From Acidobacteriota bacterium (GTDB lineage Bacteria > Acidobacteriota > UBA6911): DNA of 39,056 nt. The notes below the pieces were generated by a model that was not told the origin of the DNA, did not search any database, and was given only the letters and a program-made list of their open reading frames with translations. The position numbers and the translations under genes are program-made. How positions within the stretch are numbered: the stretch's first letter is position 1; each line of letters opens with the position of its first letter. This document shows, piece by piece, positions 9,531 to 17,129 of the stretch. Location: the NCBI GenBank assembly GCA_016934295.1, contig JAFGTD010000031.1:1-39056 (forward strand), in the 5' to 3' direction.

Positions 9531-10604
9531 ATGGGAAACAAACGACCGGGCGATTTGAAAGAGAGGGTTGAGCAGGCGGCGGATGCCGCGCTGCAGGCAA
9601 GCGGATCCGTTGGACCGCTGGAGCTGCTGATGGAAATGAGATTGCTGGCGCCGTCTCATTTTACAAGCTGGCGGAAAGGGATCATTCCGGCGCTGGAGGA
9701 TGTTATACAGGGAAGCCCTGAAAAGCTACGGCGATCCTTTGGACATTTCCAACAGTGGGCACGAAATCGCGGGATGAGGCCTGTAAAAATTCCGTATCAA
9801 CGAAACACACCCGGCGACGTGGTCACTCTCCGTGTGACTTTATCGGGGGATCCTGAACGGGAAGATTTTTTTAACAAGCGCTACGTTCCCGGTGAACTTT
9901 CGGCCGCAAAAACCAAGCAGACCGTTGCAAAGATGAGCAAGCCGCAGGACATCGTAGTATTCGAGACCGTACGCCAATCGGTGATCTGCAGCGAGTGCGA
10001 AACAGAGCTTAACAAAGGCGACTTTCTGTTCATGGAAAAGGATCGGCCTCTCTGCCTGAATTGCGCCGACCTGAATCATTTGGATTTTTTGCCTAGCGGA
10101 AATGCGGCTCTTACGCGGCGCGCCCGGAAATACAGCCGCTTGTCGGCCGTCGTTGTGCGCTTCGCAAGAGCGCGCAAGCGATATGAACGCCAGGGAATTC
10201 TCGTGGAACCGGATGCGATCGAGAAGGCGGAACAGGAATGTCTCGGCGACGAAGATCAGAGGATGGCCCGGCGCGAACGTGAAGCGACGCGGCGGGTGGC
10301 GCAGGACGAAAAGCTGGTTGACGAAATGGCTCAATCAATAAGGCGGATATATCCGGGATGTCCGTCGGAAGAGGCTGAAAAGATAGCATGCCATACGGCT
10401 GAGCGTGGAAGCGGCCGCGTAGGCCGTTCAGTCCCGGGGCGAAACCTGGAAGAACGGGCGCTTGAACTTGCAGTAGCCGCCTGGATTCGACACCGATGGA
10501 CGGAATATGACGAACTTCTCTGCAGTGGTCACGAACGCCTCGACGCGCGTGAACTCGTTCGTCACAAGGTCCGGGAAATTATAGGACGCTGGAAGGACGG
10601 ATAA
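9531..10604 (+). CDS. Zinc-ribbon protein with C-terminal DUF2293
   Basis: The 357-residue protein has three parts: an N-terminal region of unknown fold (1-145), a four-cysteine zinc ribbon (CSEC at 153-156 and CLNC at 175-178), a charged helical linker (about 195-260), and a C-terminal DUF2293 domain (about 265-355). The DUF2293 domain is recognisable by YPGCPSEEAEKIACHTAERGSG and the WIRHRWTEYDELL helix. DUF2293 has no established activity. The stop of the SNF2 gene is one base before this ATG, with GGAG just upstream of the ATG. This tight coupling suggests a complex in which the zinc ribbon and DUF2293 recruit or regulate the SNF2 motor. That role is inference from the gene order. Confidence 0.82.
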   Translation: MGNKRPGDLKERVEQAADAALQASGSVGPLELLMEMRLLAPSHFTSWRKGIIPALEDVIQGSPEKLRRSFGHFQQWARNRGMRPVKIPYQRNTPGDVVTLRVTLSGDPEREDFFNKRYVPGELSAAKTKQTVAKMSKPQDIVVFETVRQSVICSECETELNKGDFLFMEKDRPLCLNCADLNHLDFLPSGNAALTRRARKYSRLSAVVVRFARARKRYERQGILVEPDAIEKAEQECLGDEDQRMARREREATRRVAQDEKLVDEMAQSIRRIYPGCPSEEAEKIACHTAERGSGRVGRSVPGRNLEERALELAVAAWIRHRWTEYDELLCSGHERLDARELVRHKVREIIGRWKDG

Positions 10605-10869
10605 ATCACTGTGTAAGATTTCCTGACTTTGTAAACAGTGTCGCCCGGTAAGTTGGCTGGATTTAGAAAGAGTCGATTTCTCGCGGGCATCCGGCTTCAC
10701 CCTGTGGGTTACGGCGGACAAGTCGCCTGACGAGTGTCATATGTTTTGCGAATAATTTCGAGGTTTTGGTGGCTGTCACCGTATTTATTCGTTCGGGGCC
10801 ATGTGATTTCAGCGTCCTGACTTCGTAAGAGTAGCTCTGCGGATGACTTTGGTCATAAAGGGCCTTTCC
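10605..10869. other. Intergenic region with a short direct repeat
   Basis: No gene is supported between the DUF2293 gene and the pseudogene that follows. The stretch contains two copies of TCCTGACTTNGTAA (10621-10634 and 10815-10828), 194 bases apart. There is no hairpin followed by a T-run that would mark a terminator. Confidence 0.4.
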
Positions 10870-11234
10870 TCAAAACCGGGCACACTGTCCGCCCTGCGGC
10901 TGGTCGAACCGGCGGCCGTCGTAAAAACCAGTGTTTGCCCGCCAGCCTATGTTAATCATGCACATGGCAATAGCACGTCCGATTGTGCTGTTTGCCCGGT
11001 ATCCGGGGCTCAGGTACCCTATATCATTATTAAGCCCGATCTCTTCAACGATAGGGCCACTGATCCAGATCACGGGCAACGGTCCTGTAACGATATGATA
11101 TTGGGAAAATTTTGATCCGTAATGCATTCTATCGCCGTGATAATGACCGGAAGGTACTCGGGCTTCGCCCCTGCCATTACCGAATTTATAGCTATTTTTT
11201 CGACAGTCGCGATCCCTTTCCTTTTAAGAGTCAT
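10870..11234 (-). pseudogene. Frameshifted gene of a UGSC-like conserved family
   Basis: A very good ribosome binding site (GGAGGAATACA) precedes the ATG at 11234. The first frame reads ATVEKIAINSVMAGAKPEYL, a signature I associate with a conserved hypothetical family often annotated as UGSC-type. Near 11110, in a run AAAATTTTCCC, the match leaves this frame and continues in another with PLPVIWISGPI, YRANSTIGRAIAM and CMINIGW, which follow in the same family. A single-base indel therefore separates two halves of one gene. After the tryptophan the match fades and a stop comes at 10870, so the 3' end is also degraded. It is the last gene of the minus-strand operon. A sequencing or assembly error at the homopolymer cannot be excluded. 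The family name is from memory and the function is unknown. Confidence 0.5.
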
Positions 11235-11269
11235 TGTATTCCTCCGTAAAAAGAATTCGCAAAGCTCCA

Positions 11270-12070
11270 TCAGACAGCAGGGCGGCTCTTCTTCCGGTGG
11301 CTGCAAAGGATTTCGGCTATTTCATTCCGGCAAAGCTGAAGCGCTTCAGCCAGTTCGGACTCCTTCTCGGCGAACCTCACGGTAGGTGTCGGGATCGTAA
11401 TCGCGGCGATTTCTCCCTCAAAGCCGATAATTGCAGTTCCGACAGCCGAGATCCCTATCGAATGTTCCTCACGGTCATAAGCGATCCCGGTTTGGCGGAT
11501 CGCGATGAGTTCCTCTTCGAGCTGCGCCCATGATCGGATGGAATTCACGGTGGAAGCGGACAGGCGAATACGCTTTTTGATCCTGCCCAATTCCCGGGCA
11601 TCCATCACGGCAAGCATCGCTTTACCGTTGGCAGTACAATGCAGTGGAAATGAAACACCGACGGCCGACACGGCACGAAGGCGCTGCGATCCCGGGATCT
11701 GGTCCACAAAGACCGCTTTGTTTCCATCCAGTAAAGCGAGGTCCACGGTTTCTCCCGTTTTCTCGGAAAGCTTCCGCAGATAAGGCCTGGCGGATTCAGC
11801 GATTGGAAAACGTATGGAATGGGCAATCCGGACCAGGGCAGGGCCGAGCCGCAGGCGACCTCCGGGTGATGCCGAAACCACGAAATTTTCCAAATCCAGT
11901 GCGGCAATAATCCTCTGCACCGTGGACTTGGGCAAGCCTACTTTTTCGGCAAGCCGACCCAGGCTCATGCCATTGCTGCCCTCCAGCGCCCGCAGAATAT
12001 CGGCAGCGCGGGCAATTACCTGCACCCCATTCCGTTCGCGGGGCTTAAATTTTGTTTTTAACCGCTCCAT
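11270..12070 (-). CDS. IclR family transcriptional regulator
   Basis: The protein of about 266 residues has the two IclR domains: an N-terminal winged helix (GMSLGRLAEKVGLPKSTVQRII contains the recognition helix) and a C-terminal effector-binding domain with the characteristic GVSFPLHCTANGKAMLA and GIAYDREEHSIGI segments. IclR regulators bind palindromic operators and respond to small carboxylic acids. It is encoded inside the minus-strand catabolic operon and overlaps the dehydrogenase gene by 26 bases. A GTG/ATG upstream at 12100 would extend it by ten residues, but the ATG at 12070 is better placed. It probably controls the divergent promoter at 15021-15044. Confidence 0.9.
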   Translation of the reverse strand: MERLKTKFKPRERNGVQVIARAADILRALEGSNGMSLGRLAEKVGLPKSTVQRIIAALDLENFVVSASPGGRLRLGPALVRIAHSIRFPIAESARPYLRKLSEKTGETVDLALLDGNKAVFVDQIPGSQRLRAVSAVGVSFPLHCTANGKAMLAVMDARELGRIKKRIRLSASTVNSIRSWAQLEEELIAIRQTGIAYDREEHSIGISAVGTAIIGFEGEIAAITIPTPTVRFAEKESELAEALQLCRNEIAEILCSHRKKSRPAV

Positions 12071-12980
12071 CCCTGAACGACTCTCCCCTGTGTATTGCAT
12101 CGCTAAGATACCGCGTCAGCCGGTCGCGGACCTGCTGCGCCGACTCCGGCGTCCATTCCATAAATCCTTTGCCCGTTTTCATCCCAAGGCGCTGCTGGTT
12201 CGCGTAGAGCTCCAGCAAAGGACTGGGTTCGGGTGAGGCTTCAAGATGACGAAGGATTACATTGTGTATTGCGAGAGTCAAGTCCAGTCCCACCAGGTCC
12301 GCATTCTCCAGAGGGCCAAGTATCGGCAACCGCATCCCAAAACTGTTTTTGACGACAAGATCTACGGTTTCTGCATCGCAGATTCCCGCCTCCACAATGG
12401 AGATTGCTTCCCTCCAGAGTGCGTGCTGTAAACGGTTGCCGACGAAGCCGGGAACGTCGCGTTTGACGTGGACGGCCGTTTTCCCTGCACGCTGCAAAAG
12501 GCCCATACACTGCTCAATATGGATCAAATCCGTGCAGGGTGCCTGAATGACCTCGACCAGAGGTATCAGGTATGGAGGATTCCACCAGTGTGTCCCAAGA
12601 ACGCGGCCCGGATTTTCAGCCCGGGCAGCGACCTGTCCTATCGGGATGACCGATGTATTGCTGGCCAGAATGCAGCCGGCAGGTGTCGCCGTCGACATCT
12701 GCTCAAAGAGATCCTGCTTCAGCGCGATATTCTCGGGAGCGGCCTCGAAGACAATATCAGCCTCTTCTACAGCGGATTTGAGTGTACTGTGCAGGGAAAT
12801 TTTCTCAACGCAAGACTCGTCATAACCAAGGCTCCGCAGGTTCGCTCGTACCCGCTCCGGGACACTGGCCAGTGCATCCGGGAAAGGATCGTGGATCGCT
12901 ACATCATACCCCTTCACGGCGAAAACCTGCGCTATACCGTGTCCCATCAGCCCTGCGCCGATCACTGAAATTTTTTCCAT
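12045..12980 (-). CDS. 3-hydroxyacyl-CoA dehydrogenase family NAD-dependent dehydrogenase
   Basis: The 311-residue enzyme has an N-terminal Rossmann fold with GAGLMG at 8-13 and an all-helical C-terminal dimerisation domain starting at VPGFVGNRL. It is predicted to oxidise the hydroxyl of a beta-hydroxy acid or its CoA ester with NAD. The active-site segment is GTHWWNPPYLIPLVEV (His131, Glu143). Ordinary fatty-acid enzymes usually have FFNP at this place, so the tandem tryptophan points to a different substrate, as in carnitine- or gulonate-type dehydrogenases of this superfamily. It has a GGAGAG ribosome binding site, follows the cyclase gene by 17 bases and overlaps iclR. With the BKACE enzyme of the plus arm it could form an oxidise-then-cleave pair. 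Confidence 0.88.
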   Translation of the reverse strand: MEKISVIGAGLMGHGIAQVFAVKGYDVAIHDPFPDALASVPERVRANLRSLGYDESCVEKISLHSTLKSAVEEADIVFEAAPENIALKQDLFEQMSTATPAGCILASNTSVIPIGQVAARAENPGRVLGTHWWNPPYLIPLVEVIQAPCTDLIHIEQCMGLLQRAGKTAVHVKRDVPGFVGNRLQHALWREAISIVEAGICDAETVDLVVKNSFGMRLPILGPLENADLVGLDLTLAIHNVILRHLEASPEPSPLLELYANQQRLGMKTGKGFMEWTPESAQQVRDRLTRYLSDAIHRGESFRDGAVKNKI

Positions 12981-12997
12981 GTTCCGGCTCTCCGGTG

Positions 12998-13801
12998 CTA
13001 GACAACTCCGTATTTATAAACCCTTGGAGGAACGGGATTGATGTCCTTCTCGTCGACCAAAGCCGCCATCCGGACGATGGATCCGTCCCCCATATACCAC
13101 CGCAGCGGAAGTCCCATTATGGTGACCCGTTTCCCGACAACCATTGCGATGTCGCCTCCCACATTCTCCCATCCCATGATTCCGTTTCTGAGGAGCAGGT
13201 TGTGGCAGGGTTCCCATTCCGGAAAATCATCCAGGATGTCGCGTCCCGTCATCTGCCTGTATTCTTCCCCCAGTTCCGGATTTATCGGGCCGGGGCCGTG
13301 CGGTCCGATGGCCGTATGCAGGGGGTGATCCAGGGCCTGCTGGTCCACGCCCACCGCTTTTACGCCTTTGGCGACAAACCATTCTCCGGCTTCGCGTCCG
13401 AGACCGGGAGAGTAGCAGAAATACTTCTTGTTATCTCCCCAATACCTGTTCCATCCGGTGTGAACGATCACGATGTCGCCCTTTTCGATCTTCGGAGTAG
13501 CATTCTCCAGATCTTCGGCCGTGATCAGTTCCCACTGCTTTTTTGGGATATCCACTACAACGCCGGTTCCATAGTAGAGATCCAGGGGCAGTTCATGGGT
13601 ATATCTCAGGCCTTCGACAACGTGTCCCGGAGAGTCGGCGTGCGTCGTGCAGTGCATAACAGTGGTAATCTTCTGCGACAGGACACCCGATTTGGCGTGA
13701 TAATGCATGCGCTCTACTTTGATATCCTCGAAATAGGGCCATAGAGGACATCCGGGACCGAAGGGGTGACTGAGGTCGACTAATTTCATATTGTTGCTCA
13801 T
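12998..13801 (-). CDS. Cyclase family (kynurenine formamidase-like) metal-dependent hydrolase
   Basis: The 267-residue protein has the family metal-binding motif HCTTHADSPGH at residues 50-60 (family consensus HxGTHxDxPxH; His50, His54, Asp56 and His60 are kept, the glycine is replaced by threonine), and a second metal-site region GVDQQALDHP. Such enzymes hydrolyse amides, lactones or cyclic dicarbonyl compounds; kynurenine formamidase is the best-known member. A GGAG site precedes the ATG. It lies in the middle of the operon between SDR and dehydrogenase genes, which suggests ring or lactone opening in the same pathway. The substrate is unknown. Confidence 0.87.
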   Translation of the reverse strand: MSNNMKLVDLSHPFGPGCPLWPYFEDIKVERMHYHAKSGVLSQKITTVMHCTTHADSPGHVVEGLRYTHELPLDLYYGTGVVVDIPKKQWELITAEDLENATPKIEKGDIVIVHTGWNRYWGDNKKYFCYSPGLGREAGEWFVAKGVKAVGVDQQALDHPLHTAIGPHGPGPINPELGEEYRQMTGRDILDDFPEWEPCHNLLLRNGIMGWENVGGDIAMVVGKRVTIMGLPLRWYMGDGSIVRMAALVDEKDINPVPPRVYKYGVV

Positions 13802-13825
13802 TTCAGAATCTCCATTTTTATTTCT

Positions 13826-14617
13826 TTATCCGGCGACCGTGCCGCCGTCCACATACAGGATCTGCCCGGTTACGAAATCCGAGGCGGGAGAGGAAAGATA
13901 CACGGCAGCCCCGACGGAATCCTGTGTCAATGCCGCCCTGCCCATGGGGATCCTGGACATGAAAATTTTATACATCTCCTCATTGTCCAGAACCTCCTGC
14001 GTCAATGGAGTCCAGAAAATACAGGGCGCAATCGAGTTGACGTTGATGTTGTACTTGGCCCACTCGGTTGCAAGCTGTCGGGTCAGCAGATTTACAGCAC
14101 CTTTACTGGTACCGTAGGCGGCATACCCGCTTGGATGCCCCGCAAAAGCGCGTACGGATGAGATCGTGACGATCTTCCCCTTTTTCCTTTCTTTGAAAAT
14201 TTTTCCCGCATGTTTGCAGCAGAGGAATGTACCGCGAACGTTTATGTCCATTACCTGCTGCCATTCATCTATGGGAAACTCTTCAGCGGCAAAACGTTTT
14301 GCAATGCCTGCTACCGTAACCAGGATATCCAACGCGCCGAATCCCTTTAGAGTTTTCTGCACCAGGTTCTCTACATCTTCTTCAACAGACACATCGCAGC
14401 TGACAGCCATGGCGTTCCTGCCCAGAGCCTTGATGTCGTTTACAACCGGCAGGAGCGTTTCCAGAGTGCGGCCGGTAACCACAACATCCGCGCCGTACAT
14501 GGCCAATCCCTGTGCAATCGCGTGCCCCAAAGCGCCTGCACCGCCGGTTACGATTGCGACTTTTTTTTCAAGGCTGAACATGTTTCGTACGTATTCCAGA
14601 TCAACCCGCGCTTCCAT
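13826..14617 (-). CDS. SDR family NAD(P)-dependent oxidoreductase
   Basis: The 263-residue short-chain dehydrogenase has the cofactor motif TGGAGALG (24-31), an NAG-equivalent VAGIA at about 102-106, catalytic Ser153/154 and the YGTSK motif (Tyr168, Lys172). The overall pattern, including a C-terminal YVDGGTVAG, resembles gluconate 5-dehydrogenase or 3-oxoacyl reductase members. It reversibly oxidises a secondary alcohol. An alternative start at the second ATG (MFSLEKK) would shorten the protein by 12 residues and fits the family equally well. It is the second gene of the minus arm. Confidence 0.88.
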   Translation of the reverse strand: MEARVDLEYVRNMFSLEKKVAIVTGGAGALGHAIAQGLAMYGADVVVTGRTLETLLPVVNDIKALGRNAMAVSCDVSVEEDVENLVQKTLKGFGALDILVTVAGIAKRFAAEEFPIDEWQQVMDINVRGTFLCCKHAGKIFKERKKGKIVTISSVRAFAGHPSGYAAYGTSKGAVNLLTRQLATEWAKYNINVNSIAPCIFWTPLTQEVLDNEEMYKIFMSRIPMGRAALTQDSVGAAVYLSSPASDFVTGQILYVDGGTVAG

Positions 14618-14647
14618 AAAACCACCGCCTTTCCCCGCATTGCCGGA

Positions 14648-14986
14648 TTATTTGTATGTAATGATCACGAGCATGCTTGCAGGCCTGTTCGTATTGTTGA
14701 CTATTGCCCTGGCTTCATTGGGACCGACATACAATGAATCCCAGGATTTCAGTACATATGTTTCGTTCTCAGGTGTCGTAACCGTCACTTCTCCATCAAG
14801 GACGAAATAAAGCTTTTCAGCCGGTGTCGCGTCCATCTCTGCGCCGCCATTCGGAAGGAAGTGAGAAAGCCCCATCCAATACTGTTGTGTTCCCGTCTCC
14901 TCTTTTCCATGAAGTTTCAGCGCTGTCATACCGAAGTGTTTCGGCGGGTCATAGGGTTTCGCACTTTTGAATTCAACCTTCTTCAT
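14648..14986 (-). CDS. Small cupin-domain protein
   Basis: The 112-residue protein is a single beta-barrel cupin. The two conserved segments are GGAEMDATPAEKLYFVLDGEV and DSLYVGPNEARAIVNNT. The first metal-binding motif is incomplete, because the expected histidines are missing, so it may bind a ligand or act on it without the usual metal site. It has a strong AGGAGG ribosome binding site and is the first gene of the minus-strand operon, 35 bases after the palindromic operator. It may be a sensor-like or isomerase-like component of the pathway. Confidence 0.8.
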   Translation of the reverse strand: MKKVEFKSAKPYDPPKHFGMTALKLHGKEETGTQQYWMGLSHFLPNGGAEMDATPAEKLYFVLDGEVTVTTPENETYVLKSWDSLYVGPNEARAIVNNTNRPASMLVIITYK

Positions 14987-15020
14987 AAGGCCTCCTTTCT
15001 TTGTTGCCAGAGCGTATCAC

Positions 15021-15044
15021 ATTATGGTATTGAAATACCACAAT
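15021..15044. promoter_or_regulatory. Palindromic operator, probable IclR-family binding site
   Basis: The core TGGTATTGAAATACCA (15025-15040) is a palindrome with 7-bp arms around GA. The symmetry extends outward to 24 bp (ATTATGG...CCACAAT) with one mismatched pair. It sits 35 bases upstream of the cupin start and 36 bases upstream of the secreted-protein start, the only divergent promoter of the cluster. Its TGG..AT/AT..CCA shape resembles operators known for IclR-family proteins, and the cluster encodes an IclR regulator. The link is inference. Confidence 0.6.
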
Positions 15045-15079
15045 ACGGTTTTTAACACTTTCCAAAAGGAGACCAGGTG

Positions 15080-15460
15080 ATGAAATCAATAAGAGTTTTA
15101 CTCATTGCGTCTTTTGTTCTTCTCTGCATCATTCCGGCCGCAGCGGCCGATATTTCAGGCCAATGGACAGCCGTTATCACCACCCCGATCGGTGAAATGA
15201 ACTACGACTTCAACTTCAAGGTAGAAGGAGAAAAGCTTACGGGAACAGCTGAAATGACGATGGGAAGCGATTCCAGTAAATCCGACTTAACGGAAGGCTC
15301 CGTGAAGGGCGACGAAATATCATTTGTCGAAACGCTGAAAGTACAGGGCCAGGAGTTGAGGTGCGAATATAAAGGCAAAATATCGGGCGATGAAATTCGA
15401 GGCTCCAGGGCGGTCGGCAGCTATGGCTCCGAGGACTTCGTTGCAAAACGTAAAAAATAA
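15080..15460 (+). CDS. Small secreted lipocalin-like protein
   Basis: The product of about 126 residues has an N-terminal signal peptide (to AAAAD near residue 23), then a beta-rich domain: DISGQWTAVI, FNFKVEGEKLTGTAE, GSVKGDEISFVE and ISGDEIRGSR. This alternating pattern of short strands is common in small secreted proteins of Acidobacteriota-like genomes and looks like a calycin fold. The ATG at 15080 is preferred over the GTG at 15077; AAAAGGAGA precedes it. It is the first gene of the plus arm. It may bind the pathway's substrate outside the cytoplasmic membrane, but nothing in the sequence proves this. Confidence 0.7.
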   Translation: MKSIRVLLIASFVLLCIIPAAAADISGQWTAVITTPIGEMNYDFNFKVEGEKLTGTAEMTMGSDSSKSDLTEGSVKGDEISFVETLKVQGQELRCEYKGKISGDEIRGSRAVGSYGSEDFVAKRKK

Positions 15461-15499
15461 ACGCCGAATTTGAAAAACTTTCAGACAGTTAAAGGAAAA

Positions 15500-15514
15500 C
15501 AGGCGGAACGCCTG
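15500..15514 (+). other. Perfect stem-loop upstream of the BKACE gene
   Basis: CAGGCG GAA CGCCTG forms a 6-bp stem with a 3-base loop. It lies a few bases before the GGGAGAC ribosome binding site of the BKACE gene. No T-run follows, so it is not a terminator. It might stabilise mRNA or affect translation of the next gene. Confidence 0.4.
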
Positions 15515-15531
15515 CTCCATGGGAGACAGCC

Positions 15532-16467
15532 ATGACCGACAAGCTGATAATCACATCCGCACTAACAGGTGCGATCACGATCCCGACTCAGACGCCTCAC
15601 CTTCCTTTCACACCGGAACATCTCATTGCGGATGCCATTGCATGCGGTCAGGCCGGTGCCGCAGCCGTTCACGTTCATGCGCGCGATCCCGTGGACGGCC
15701 GCCCTCTTTCCGACCCCGATCTCTTCGAGCCCATTCTGAAAGGAATCAAGGCCGCGAGCAATGTCGTGACCGGGGTTACGACCGGCGGAGGCATGGGCAT
15801 GTCTCCGCAGGACAGACTGCGTGTAATTCCGCGGTATCGCCCGGAGCTGGCATCGTTCAATCTGGGAAGCATCAACTTTTCCATGCATCCCGTGGCGAAA
15901 AGATACAAACCCGGGGACTATAAGTACGATTGGGAACAATCGTACGTCGAAGGCACGAAAGATTTCATTTTCCGGAACACATTCGGCGATATGGAAACCT
16001 ATTCCAGCACTTTCGCCGAAAATAATGTCCGGCCGGAATTCGAGGCTTATGACCTGGGGCACCTGTATAACCTGCGATTCCTTGTAAAGAACGGGCTCGC
16101 AAAGCCGCCTTTATGGATACAGTTCGTCCTGGGAGTCCTGGGAGGCCTGGCGGCGACGATCGAAGATCTTATTGTAATGAAGCAGACCGCCGACAGGCTT
16201 TTCGGAAGCGAGAATTATAAATGGTCGGTGATCGGCGTCGGCTATCCTGCCGAGATCAATCTTGCCGCCACAGCAATCATGATGGGAGGCCATGTGCGCG
16301 TGGGTCTCGAGGACAATATTTTTATCGGCAAAGGCAGGTACTGTACAAACGCTCAACTGGTTGAAAAGATCGTACGCCTCGCGCACGAGTTTGACCGCGA
16401 TATCGCAACACCCGAGGACATGCGGCAAATACTGGGGCTGAAGGGTGCGGCAGCGATCGGGTTTTAA
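15532..16467 (+). CDS. Beta-keto acid cleavage enzyme (BKACE family)
   Basis: The 311-residue TIM-barrel protein has the family length and motifs: AAVHVHARDPVDGRP with the zinc-binding His47 and His49, TGVTTGGGMGM, ASFNLGS and GGHVRVGLEDN near the C-terminus. BKACE enzymes cleave a beta-keto acid with acetyl-CoA, giving acetoacetate and a new acyl-CoA; the founding member acts on 3-keto-5-aminohexanoate and others on dehydrocarnitine. The gene is followed one base later by the CoA-transferase alpha subunit, which would reactivate the acetoacetate. Which keto acid is used cannot be inferred from these residues alone. The neighbouring 3-hydroxyacyl-CoA-dehydrogenase-like enzyme is a candidate producer of it. 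Confidence 0.93.
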   Translation: MTDKLIITSALTGAITIPTQTPHLPFTPEHLIADAIACGQAGAAAVHVHARDPVDGRPLSDPDLFEPILKGIKAASNVVTGVTTGGGMGMSPQDRLRVIPRYRPELASFNLGSINFSMHPVAKRYKPGDYKYDWEQSYVEGTKDFIFRNTFGDMETYSSTFAENNVRPEFEAYDLGHLYNLRFLVKNGLAKPPLWIQFVLGVLGGLAATIEDLIVMKQTADRLFGSENYKWSVIGVGYPAEINLAATAIMMGGHVRVGLEDNIFIGKGRYCTNAQLVEKIVRLAHEFDRDIATPEDMRQILGLKGAAAIGF

Positions 16468-16468
16468 T

Positions 16469-17125
16469 ATGCATATGAATAAAGTCATTAGTTGCTCCAA
16501 AGCTGTTGAGATGATTCCGGATGGGGCCACAATTATGGTCGGTGGATTCATGGGTGTCGGATCGCCGCATCGCCTCATCGATGAAATGGTTCGCCAGGGC
16601 CGGAAAAATCTTACGATCATGGCCAACGATACCGCTTTTGAGGATATAGGGATCGGCAAACTGGTTGCGGCGAAGATGATTCGCAAGCTCATTACGTCCC
16701 ATATCGGGCTGAATCCAGAAACTCAGAGGCAGGTTATAGAGGGGGAGATTGAAGCGGAACTCTGCCCCCAGGGTACACTCGCAGAACGGATCCGCGCCGG
16801 GGGGTTCGGACTCGGCGGGATCCTTACTCCGACCGGGATTGGTACTGTAGTCGCGGAGGGAAAACAGATAATGGAAGTGGACGGGAAGCAATTCCTGCTT
16901 GAAAAACCATTAACGGCCGATTTTGCACTGATCGCGGCACATCGTTCCGATTATCGCGGCAACCTGGAATATTCTTTGACTGCACGCAATTTCAACAGCA
17001 TCATGGCCACAGCCGGCCGGACTGTCATCGTGGAACCGGAGCACATCGTCCCGACCGGAGTTATTCCCCCGGATGCCGTGGCGACCCCGTTCGTGTGCGT
17101 CCATCACATAATAGGAAGGGCATAA
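16469..17125 (+). CDS. 3-oxoacid CoA-transferase, alpha subunit
   Basis: The protein of about 218 residues is an AtoD/ScoA-type subunit: it has GATIMVGGFMGVGSPHRLID, the SHIGLNPETQRQ segment and the CPQGTLAERIRAGGFG motif that marks the family. With the beta subunit it transfers CoA between acyl-CoA and a 3-oxoacid such as acetoacetate. The ATG at 16469 begins one base after the BKACE stop. A second ATG at 16475 is an alternative. It is coupled to the beta subunit by a 4-base gap. The pair completes the acetoacetate-to-acetoacetyl-CoA step expected after BKACE cleavage. Confidence 0.92.
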   Translation: MHMNKVISCSKAVEMIPDGATIMVGGFMGVGSPHRLIDEMVRQGRKNLTIMANDTAFEDIGIGKLVAAKMIRKLITSHIGLNPETQRQVIEGEIEAELCPQGTLAERIRAGGFGLGGILTPTGIGTVVAEGKQIMEVDGKQFLLEKPLTADFALIAAHRSDYRGNLEYSLTARNFNSIMATAGRTVIVEPEHIVPTGVIPPDAVATPFVCVHHIIGRA

Positions 17126-17129
17126 ACCG

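Noticed and set aside
12782-13744. 320-residue plus-strand frame over the cyclase gene
   Set aside because: The minus-strand frame carries the HxxTHxDxPxH metal motif and continues the operon spacing; the plus-strand frame is its shadow.
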